A stretch of DNA of 64,000 bases from Gibbula magus (lineage: Eukaryota > Mollusca > Gastropoda > Trochida > Trochidae): NCBI GenBank assembly GCA_936450465.1, contig OW388302.1, positions 54,998,959 to 55,062,958 on the forward strand, given 5' to 3'. Positions within the stretch are counted from its first letter, which is position 1; the number at the start of each line of letters is the position of its first letter. The notes under the pieces are model-generated. The model had not been told where the DNA came from, did not search any database, and saw nothing but the letters and a program-made list of their open reading frames with translations. The position numbers and the translations under genes were made by a program. This document shows positions 37,501 through 45,429 of this stretch, one piece after another.

Positions 37501-38595
37501 AGATGTAGACGTGACTGTAGGTGTAGATGTAGACGTGACTGTAGGTGTAGATGTAGACGTGACTGTAGGTGTAGATGTAGACGTGACTGTAGGTGTAGAT
37601 GTAGATATACATTAAAATGTAGATGTAGACGTGACTGTGAGTGTAGATGTAGACGTGACTGTAGGTGTAGATGTAGACGTGACTGTAGGTGTAGATGTAG
37701 ACGTGACTGTAGGTGTAGATGTAGACGTGGCTGTAGGTGTAGATGTAGACGTGACTGTAGGTGTAGATGTAGATGTGACTGTAGGTGTAGATGTAGACGT
37801 GACTGTAGGTGTAGATGTAGACGTGACTGTAGGTGAAAATGAAGACGTGACTGTAGGTGTAGATGTAGATGTGACTGTAGGTGTAGATGTAGACGTGACT
37901 GTAGGTGAAGATGAAGACGTGACTGTAGGTGTAGATGTAGACGTGACTGTAGGTGTAGATGTAGACGTGACTGTAGGTGTAGATGTAGACGTGACTGTAG
38001 GTGTAGATGTAGACGTGACTGAAGGTGTAGATGTAGACGTGACTGTAGGTGTAGATGTAGACATGACTGTAGGTGTAGATGTAGACGTGACTGTAGGTGT
38101 AGATGTAGACGTGACTGTAGGTGTAGATGTAGACGTGACTGTAGGTGTAGATGTAGACGTGACTGTAGGTGTAGATGTAGACGTGACTGTAGGTGTAGAT
38201 GAAGACGTGACTGTAGGTGTAGATGTAGACGTGACTGTAGGTGTAGATGTAGACGTGACTGTAGGTGTAGATGTAGACGTGACTGTAGGTGTAGATGTAG
38301 ACGTGACTGTAAGTGTAGATGTAGACGTGACTGTAGGTGTAGATGTAGACGTGACTGTAGTTGTAGATGTAGACGTGACTGTAGGTGTAGATGTAGACGT
38401 GACTGTAGGTGTAGATGTAGACGTGACTGTAGGTGTAGATGTAGACGTGACTGAAGGTGTAGATGTAGACGTGACTGAAGGTGTAGATGTAGACGTGACT
38501 GTAGGTGTAGATGTAGACGTGACTGTAGGTGTAGATGTAAACGTGACTGTAGGTATAGATGTAGATATACATTAAAATGTAGATGTAGATCTAGG
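16547..38595. repeat. 24-bp satellite array, about 918 units, 22 kb
   Basis: The unit begins gtagatgtagacgtgactg and is 24 bp throughout. From 16561 to 38581 the repeat stays in the same phase, with no net insertion or deletion over 22 kb. Variation is almost all substitution; recurrent variants are gatgtg, gtgagt, ctatagg, gatgaagaagtg, gaagatgaagac, gatgttgac, atatagac, gcagatgtagacttg and an attaaaat unit. The gatgaagaagtg marker (28 copies) recurs at intervals that are always multiples of 24, with 552 bp five times, 792 four times, and 192, 624, 720 and 1032 twice each, showing nested higher-order repeats. The unit has no stop in five of six frames (VDVDVTVG on plus; TSTSTPTV and TYSHVYIY on minus, among others), so the giant open frames are automatic. 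A minus-strand mucin-like coding role is possible but unproven. Confidence 0.97.
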
Positions 38596-38790
38596 GAATG
38601 ATTTAGATGTATACGAAGATGTTGATGAAGATATAGACTTTGACATATACATGTAGACGCTTATGCAGTTGCAGTTACGGATTATGAAAATATAGTTGTA
38701 GTCGTTTGTGTATTTGTACGTGTGATTGTAGATTTAGATGTAGATGGAAATCGAGGTGTTTATTTAAATGTAAATTGTGATGAATAATGT
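38596..38790. repeat. Decayed right edge of the 24-bp array
   Basis: Words such as gatttagatgta, gaagatgttgatgaagat, gtagttgtagtc and gtagatttagatgtagatgg persist with irregular spacing, fading out by about 38790. The left edge (16500-16546) has a shorter decayed zone. Old units at the edges and clean ones inside is the usual satellite pattern. Confidence 0.7.
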
Positions 38791-39428
38791 AAATAACTTA
38801 AAGTGTGTATTCATGATGACAGTCACAATGATGTCATATCTGATGCCATTATAAATATGTTTACCTACAGCCTCAGGTTTTAGAATATCGGGGTACAGAC
38901 TTATGTGGAGCAGCCACGCGAGTAGGCGATGTAGATGGGCGATTTTCAATGACATGAAAAACTGCTGTATCCTCTGTCTGAGGGTGTACTAAACAGGTAT
39001 TTTGCACGTGACAAAACACAAAATTTAAGGAATATTTTTTATTTCTTTTCCAAACACATACCATATACAGAACAAATTAAACGAGCAAAACAAAGATAAA
39101 AATGAAACATATTATATACCGTAACTGAAGAGAGAGCAAAACAATCGCAAACGTAAGAATACATATTGATAATTAATTATTTAGAAAAACAAAGAGATAT
39201 AGAAGAAAATTGAAATTTGCCGACATTCAAACACATTTATGAAGGTTCCAAATTTCGTATTTTATGACATTGTTATGAATCAACGTTATTTTAAACGGTC
39301 TCCTTATATTTATGTATACATTGCTCATTGCTCATCATAATTCATTCCCGAGAGATAATTTTGCATTAAGAAAGTTTTAATTTTAATCTGCTGTATCAAT
39401 GATTCGTCATTATGTGTTGTACCTATTA
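38791..39428. other. No gene recognised
   Basis: AT-rich. A minus-strand ORF at 38873-39064 contains a balanced-looking tail (FCHVQNTCLVHPQTEDTAVF) but no known domain or clear splice border. I do not call it. Confidence 0.4.
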
Positions 39429-39662
39429 TGTGTATTATTTGACAATCACTAGATATGTGTATTATTAGACAATCACTAGATATGTATATTATTAGACAAT
39501 CACTAGATATGTGTATCATTAGACAATCACTAGATATGTGTATCATTAGACAATCACTAGATATGTGTATTATTAGACAATCACTAGATATGTGTATTAT
39601 TAGACAATCACTAGATATGTGTATTATAAGACAATCACTATATATGTGTATTATTAGACAAT
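39429..39662. repeat. 27-bp minisatellite, about 8.5 units
   Basis: Units contain tattagacaatcactagat with minor variants (tatcatt, tattataag). Because 27 is a multiple of three, an ORF with a repeating MCIIRQSLD peptide runs through; this is not evidence of a gene. Confidence 0.9.
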
Positions 39663-40129
39663 TAAAGTTTCCGGAGAGGAGGTTTAGGCTTCAAGTGAAA
39701 TTGTCAAACGTGATGAAGGAGGCTGGTGAAAAACTACAATAACACTTAATAAATGTGTGTGTATTGGTAACTTTTTAGCTAATCGTGCTATGTTTTAATG
39801 TAAAAATGTAAAAATAGATTAGCATTTGCGGGACATCGCAAAAGCAGAACAGCCCTGAAACTGAAGGTCATAATAAAATAGCAAATTTGTTTATGAATAT
39901 ACCACAAAAACAATTGAACAAGTCACGAAACGGCAATGACAACAAGCACCATTGGAATCTAATGACTATCAATAAGTCATAACTATCAAAGAGTCACTTA
40001 TAATAAGTTTGAATATTATCGATGAATCACCAATTGATTTTGCATGCAAAATGTCATAAGAATTTCGAGGAGATATAATTAACAAATTATTAATGTGAGT
40101 TCTTAAAACCTATTTCTGATTTTAAAATG
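39663..40129. other. No feature recognised
   Basis: AT-rich sequence with no supportable coding region, repeat or motif. Confidence 0.5.
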
Positions 40130-40980
40130 TCTTCAAAGGGTTAACATGGCCTCAACCCATATCTCGTGACCTTGACCTTTGACCTTCAAGGTCACAACAA
40201 TCACTTTTCATTGTGTATAACAATCATGTACTGTTTCAAAGTGTAATTTTTTAAAAAGTAATCATTACGTTAATGAAGTGTAATACAACCTAAAAAGAGG
40301 TTGTTTTAGAAAATAAATATTATGTAAAACTTCAGTTCTTAGTTTTCAAATTTCCAAGTACATATGAAGCTCATATAAAAAAGATTTCCCTCAAAACCTT
40401 TCTTTGGGATTACTTTCCTTAGTGTCTATATTGACAGAAGTGAAGAGCACATAAAATCTCAAGAGTTCAAAGCTCACTATTGTTTTTAGGTTGTTACCCT
40501 GTGACCCATATTTGGTGTCAAAAAGTCACCAAATCTACAATTTAGAATCCATTTTGGCCATGGAACCTGTTCATAACATTCCAGCTCTCTAGGGCTTTTC
40601 AGACTGACGAAGAAAATGAAAGTAGTCATTTTTAGGTATTGAACCCTGTGACCCATATTTTGGGCCACGGGGTCACCAACTCTACAATTTAAGATCAATT
40701 AAGCCAAGTAGTCTATTCGAAAAATTTCGGCTTGCTAAAGCTTGTCGTACTGGAGAAGAAGATGAAAACTGGGTTTTTTTGGTCGTGACCCCTGTGATTT
40801 ACAATTTAGAATCCTCATTGGCTAAGGAGTCTGTTTCATCTTTCTTTACCGTTTTGTATTTGAGAAAAAAAGATGATGGTTTCTTAGATCATGACCCCTG
40901 TGACCCCTATTTTGGGTCTTGGCTGGTTAACCAAATCAAATCAATGATGCGATCTAAACCGGGACCCTGTAAGAGGTCTT
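40130..40980. repeat. Dispersed repeat with degenerate tandem gaccc(c)tgtgaccc units
   Basis: The phrase (g)aaccctgtgacccatatttt or a close variant recurs near 40496, 40634, 40785 and 40889. It is usually followed by caccaactctacaatttaga and a stretch ending aagaagatgaaa. Spacing is about 105-150 bp and units are well diverged. The same gaccctgtgattcc and gggtcacagggg words occur in the hairpin element at 9964-10276, so this is probably the same or a related family. Confidence 0.6.
40167..40194. promoter_or_regulatory. Cluster of four nuclear-receptor-type half-sites
   Basis: TGACCT occurs at 40167, 40173 and 40180, and its reverse complement AGGTCA at 40189. The first two abut (DR0), the second and third are one base apart (DR1 on the other strand), and the last two are everted with three bases between. 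This matches binding half-sites of nuclear receptors, but this kind of phrase is common in mollusc repeats and there is no evidence of use. Confidence 0.3.
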
Positions 40981-41290
40981 AGAGGCTCTTATTCGCATTT
41001 AATCAGGTACCTTTAACATCTGCTGTTACAGGCCCGACTGTTATTCACCTTTAGGTACCTTTAAAATCTGCTATTAGAGGCCCGGCTCTTATACACCTTT
41101 AGGTACTTTTAAAATCTGCTATTAGAGGCCCGGCTCTTATACACCTTTAGGTACCTTTAAAATCTGCTATTAGAGGCCCGGCTCTTATACACCTTTAGGT
41201 ACTTTTAAAATCTGCTATTAGAGGCCCGGCTCTTATTCACCTTCAGGTACTTTTAAAATCTGCTATTACAGGTCCTGCTCTTAGTTGAGG
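40981..41290. repeat. 48-bp minisatellite, about 6 units
   Basis: Units contain attagaggcccggctcttat; the word aggtac recurs at 41005, 41053, 41101, 41149, 41197 and 41245, exactly 48 bp apart. Outer units are more diverged (gttacaggcccgactg, gttattcacc). Confidence 0.93.
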
Positions 41291-42342
41291 CCCGGCCCCT
41301 GAACGAGGAAATGCGGTATTTGCAAAAGCATGCTTAAATTATGACCTCGCTCTGACCTTGACCTTTGACGGATTTGAGCGAAAACCTTTCCAAATCTTGG
41401 TCTTTCTTCATAGTTGATATTTATACCAAAATAATAGCCTGACGCTGATGTTTTAGTGATTTCAGAGCTCGTGACCTTGGCCTTTAACCGTGAATGTGAA
41501 GATGTCAAAAAAATTCCCAGGACTATAAGTATGAAATTATGTATATGAGTTCTTAAAACCGTCTTGTAATTTGTTTAAAATGAAAACAATATGCACCTGC
41601 TGGGGCGGCGGTGATGGAAGCTGCACAAAAACTGATAGCAGGCCCGACTTAGTCCTGGTGTTAGCAAGCAGTTGTCACTCAGGTGACATGATACCCCCCA
41701 AAATTATTTCCATAGCAGAACCTTTGTGTATATATGAGGAGAAGTTAATCCATAGAACAGTTCTAAGATATCCTGCTGAAAAGCTTAACATGCTGTTAAA
41801 GATGCAGCTAGAAGGAGAATCTATGTGTAAGATATAAAGAGTTATCCAGCTGATAGGGGATAATGGCAAAATCTCGTTGTGAAGGTCAAGGTCACAAAAC
41901 TCTCTAGGATCATTACTCTCTTATGGTGATTTTCAATGCAAAAACATACTAAAAGGATCCATTGAAAAGTACTCGAGTTTTTATACCATTCTTTATGGAG
42001 ACGTAGGCTGCCTAAAACTATATCCCCAATTTGCGCTAAACGTGTTGCAGGGGAAAGTAACAATCGAATAAGTGATTACATTTCTCAACAACGCAAACCG
42101 TATCAGACCAAAATGATGAATGTTGGAGATAAATTAATCAACAAAATATGTCCTTTTTTTATTAAATTGATCATTGCATATTTTACTCACTATTTTGGAA
42201 CTGACCAGTTAGTTTCAATAACGATTGAAATGTAAATATTGCTCTGTGTGTCCTTTGAACAACACTAAACAATCAGAAGGTTTCTGGATAAACAGTCAAT
42301 TTATGATCTTTGCCAAATGTGACAAGTTTAGTTGATTAACGG
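41291..42342. other. Intergenic or 3' flank of the ankyrin gene
   Basis: No convincing gene. TGACCT half-sites recur at 41342, 41353 and 41359, with TGACGG at 41366, in the same DR0 plus one-base pattern as at 40167. A further aaggtcaaggtca lies at about 41882. The ORF at 41571-41837 has no recognisable domain. The 3' UTR of the ankyrin gene should lie below 42343, but no clear AATAAA on the minus strand could be assigned with confidence. Confidence 0.45.
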
Positions 42343-43577
42343 TTACTGCTTTGTCTTTAAGAATGACACAATATCACAATGACCTTTCATATCTGCCAGG
42401 CGAACTGGTATGTTTCCGGCCTTGTCTGTTTTCCTCTCAAAACCCCTTAGTTCCTTCAGAGTGACGAGATATTTGACCATATATAACCTCCCTTCAAAGC
42501 AAGAAATGTGCAGAACATTGAAACCATTATCATCAGAAGCTGTTATACTAGCTTGGTATTGTTTAAGTAAAAGTTCAACAGCGCCCCTCTGGCCACTCTC
42601 AACAGCCATCATCAATGGAGTTCTGCCGAATTGTCCACTGTGCGCTATATCAGATATGTTTAGGGACAATACATACTTCATCGTTTTCAGATAACCACCA
42701 AGACAGGCAATGTGTAGGATGTTATTGCCACCATCGTCTACTGTGGTGATATCGGCACCTTGAGAGACCAAAATCTTAATATTAGACACTCGCCCTTTCT
42801 TTACAGCGATCATCAGCGGTGTTTTCCCATCTTTTCCTCTGCACTCTAAATCAGCTATCTTCAGTGTCAGAACGTACTCCACCATGACTTTATAACCACC
42901 CATACAGGCCAAGTGTAGGATGTTGTAGTTATTGTTATCCATTGTTTCTGTATCTGCCCCATTCAACATCAACAACTCTACAAGAGGTACATAAGATTTC
43001 TTCATAGCAGACATCAGGGCCGTTCTCCCATACTCTCCTCTAGTTTCAAGATCAATCTTCTTCAGTGACAGAATGTACTTCGCTACCCGAACAGCTGATT
43101 GTTTACAGGTCATATGTAAGATGGTGTTGTTAGCGTCGTCTACTGTTTCAACATCTGCCCCTCTTTGAATCAGGAACTTTACAATTAATATACGATCCAT
43201 TATCACAGCATACATCAATGGAGTTCTGCCGTCTATACCTCTGATGTTTATATCAAGTTTAGAGTCATTCAATAATTTTTTAACATAATACAAACTGTGT
43301 GATCGGCATGCTAAGTGCAATGCAGTGCTATTAAGTTCATCAACGGCGAACAGATCACACTTTTGTTCCAGTAAATAGTCAAAGATGTCCTTTTTTTCAT
43401 ATATAACTGCCACCATGATAGCTGTGCGTCTCTGGTTTCCCCGACAGTTGACATCCACCTCCTCGTTGGATATAAGTTTCTTCACTTCCGTCAGATTTCC
43501 CTCTACACAGGCTTCATAGATTTGTCCCACGAGTTCTTTGCTACAAACAGTACCGTTTGGCAGAGCAAACTTTTCCT
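42343..43577 (-). CDS. Ankyrin-repeat protein, 3' terminal exon (5' part missing)
   Basis: A single large exon of 410 codons plus two leading bases, ending in TAA. It starts at a good acceptor (atccttttcag, AG at 43579-43578), and the frame is closed by a stop just upstream, so the start codon lies in an unseen exon. A GTG at 43530 is inside the frame and is not a start. About twelve ankyrin repeats of 33-34 residues fill nearly the whole peptide. They alternate between a GRTPLM-AV type and an ILH-AC-GG type, so the real period is a pair of about 67 residues. The end, FLKTKQ, closes the last helix. Ankyrin stacks bind other proteins; in molluscs such tails often follow signalling domains, but none is visible here, so the function is unknown. 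The exon has no stops or frameshifts. It is the best cellular gene in the window. Confidence 0.9.
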
Positions 43578-43852
43578 CTGAAAAGGATAAATATCAAAAT
43601 ATGAAATAAATAAATTTATTATGTCCATCGATAATAAGATAGATGTCCAAACTGTTTTCTCGATTGTTTACTTGGTCGCATTCAGGCTTTATGAAATCAT
43701 CGTCATACATGTTCATGGTCACAGAGAGTCACTATTCCCCGAACAGTATTTTCCTGTCTAGAAGTTCAACCTGGGTATTTTAATTGCTCTTTTAATGTAA
43801 ATTACAATAAAAAGACTTTTTTTTAGAAGATATCTTCTAGATTGTTTCTCTA

Positions 43853-44488
43853 ATGCCCATATTTCACTACGAGCCAAATTATCACGAATAGCCACGAATA
43901 GGTGATTGTATAAATTCGTAAACATTCGGCAAAATTCGTTAACAGCAATTTCACTTTTACGAAACGTTTACGAAAATGCATGCTGAAACCTTACGAAACA
44001 GGTACGAATTATTTACGAATTGTTACGAATTATGTATGAAGTGTACGAAATAATTAAGAAACATTTGGGAATACACTACGAATTTTCGTCCTTAATTCGG
44101 GACACTCGTAAATGATTCGTAGACGATTCGTAGACGATTCGTAGATGATTCGTAGATGATGCGTAAGTAATTCGGGGTGAGACCACCCAAATTATCAACC
44201 ACGAATTTCCAAGAACTATTTACGAACTTGTTACGAACTACACGAATTAGTTACGAATAGTTTACGAAGCAATTACGAAGTTAAATTTCGTAGTTGATTC
44301 GTGAAAAGTTTTGGACAAATCAAAATTTGTTCACGAATGCCACAAATTGGAAGAATGCTGCCGAACCAACTACGAACCATTTACGAATTCCAAGAATTAA
44401 TTACGAATTGTCTACAATCTTCATGAATGTGAAAAAATCTCTTTCGTGACGATTCGTGGCAATTCGACTCGTAGTGAAATAGGGGCAT
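43853..44488. mobile_element. Foldback/MITE-type element with long inverted termini and TA duplication
   Basis: The left end atgcccatatttcactacga (43853) and the right end ...gtagtgaaataggggcat (44488) are inverted copies; the first 50 bases pair with about nine mismatches. TA flanks both sides (43851-43852 and 44489-44490), consistent with a Tc1/mariner-like target duplication. The 636-bp interior has no transposase. It is full of short cgaatt/attcgt words on both strands, including a 12-bp tandem (gattcgtagac/t) at about 44112-44165, so the strand can fold extensively. It sits about 270 bp upstream of the ankyrin exon, probably in the preceding intron. Confidence 0.75.
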
Positions 44489-44499
44489 TAGATAGATAA

Positions 44500-44735
44500 G
44501 TCACTGAGAACACCACACTTGCAGACCTGCCATATGTCACCACGGGGAATCCTCTACCCAAACGTGGATTCAACCAGGCAGGCCTGACATCAGACCCACA
44601 CCCTGACCCCTGAGAATCTTCTATCAAAGCATGGACTCGACCAAACAAGGCTGGCATCTGTCACCCTAGGAGTCTCCTATCAAAGCATGGACTCGACCAA
44701 ACAAGACTGGCATCTGTCACTCTGGGAATCTTCTA
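44500..44735. repeat. Decayed outlying monomers of the 55-bp family
   Basis: Four diverged monomers, recognisable by phrases such as ggattcaaccaggcagg, gaatcttctatcaaagcatg, gactcgaccaaacaaggctg and gcatctgtcactctgggaatc. They are much more diverged than anything inside array 2 and are separated from it by about 500 bp of unrelated sequence. Confidence 0.85.
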
Positions 44736-44885
44736 CACAGTAGAGCAATTGGCTCTGCAGCTCAACATGTGTTATATTATTCATATTATCTAGAATTAAC
44801 ATATCAAATACTAAGGCGGTATTGTCTAGGGTTGCACCCCACTCTCACTGACCTACAATAAACAGTTCTTCTTGGGTGTTTTTTT

Positions 44886-44913
44886 CTGTTCTGTTCTGTT
44901 ATGTTATGTTATG
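44886..44913. repeat. Pentanucleotide microsatellite
   Basis: ctgtt repeated three times changes to atgtt repeated, a short compound pentanucleotide run. Confidence 0.85.
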
Positions 44914-44946
44914 CCTGACGATTGAAGGAGAAGGGGAAAGTTAGAT

Positions 44947-45234
44947 TTAATTTGATTTATATGCCACAGACATAAACCTTGGTGCTTTTGAAAGATGATT
45001 TCGGAGAAGTCGTTTTAAGGTTTTACTATTAATGGCTGCAACGTCTATATTTGATTTCGAGGTGACGACAAAATGAACAAACATTGATCCTCCACAAAAT
45101 TTGAGCGTTGGGGGTGTAGCCCTTTTGGAAGAGGAATAGAAAATATGAAAGTTTTCATACAAAGGACAATGCCTGACACCCGATGGATGAACGAAGAATG
45201 ACGGCCCATGCCATAAGTCCATTTGAACTTTCAC
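44947..45234 (-). CDS. Small ORF of unknown nature between decayed monomers, 95 aa
   Basis: The frame begins MKVQMDLWHGPSFFVHPSGV, with balanced composition throughout, and closes with APRFMSVAYKSN. No repeat lies in this stretch. It looks more protein-like than random frames in this AT-rich DNA, but I recognise no family, see no splice borders or promoter, and the sequence lies between satellite remnants. It could be a fragment of a dispersed element. Confidence 0.2.
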   Translation of the reverse strand: MKVQMDLWHGPSFFVHPSGVRHCPLYENFHIFYSSSKRATPPTLKFCGGSMFVHFVVTSKSNIDVAAINSKTLKRLLRNHLSKAPRFMSVAYKSN

Positions 45235-45239
45235 TCAAA

Positions 45240-45429
45240 CTCCATCAAGCAAGGATCAAGCATCTGTCAACCTGCGGATCTTCTACCATGATGTAGACTC
45301 ATGCAGGCAAGGATAGCATCGGTCACCCTTGGGTTCTTTTACCAACATGTTGCCTCGACCAGGCAAGGCTGGTATCTGTCATCCTGGATTTATTTACCCA
45401 AAAGTAGAATCAAAAAAGCAAATCTAGCA
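45240..45429. repeat. Decayed left edge of array 2
   Basis: Three or four diverged monomers, for example catctgtcaacctgcggatc, ccaggcaaggctggtatctg and gcatctgtcactcgggtgg. Divergence falls from left to right until clean units start near 45430. Confidence 0.85.

Noticed and set aside
23051..38572. A 5173-residue minus-strand ORF (TYSHVYIY repeats)
   Set aside because: Another automatic frame of the same unit. It ends at a single base change (ggtttagat) at 23051 and has no unique sequence.
16547..38595. Array of CRE or E-box sites (gacgtgac)
   Set aside because: The core is one base off both TGACGTCA-type and CACGTG-type sites in nearly every unit, so binding is not supported.
41571..41837. 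88-residue plus-strand ORF
   Set aside because: No recognisable domain, overlapping an equally open minus-strand frame, with no promoter or splice evidence.
43530..43530. GTG at 43530 as the start of the ankyrin protein
   Set aside because: The frame continues upstream to a clear splice acceptor at 43578-43579, and GTG is not a normal start in animals.
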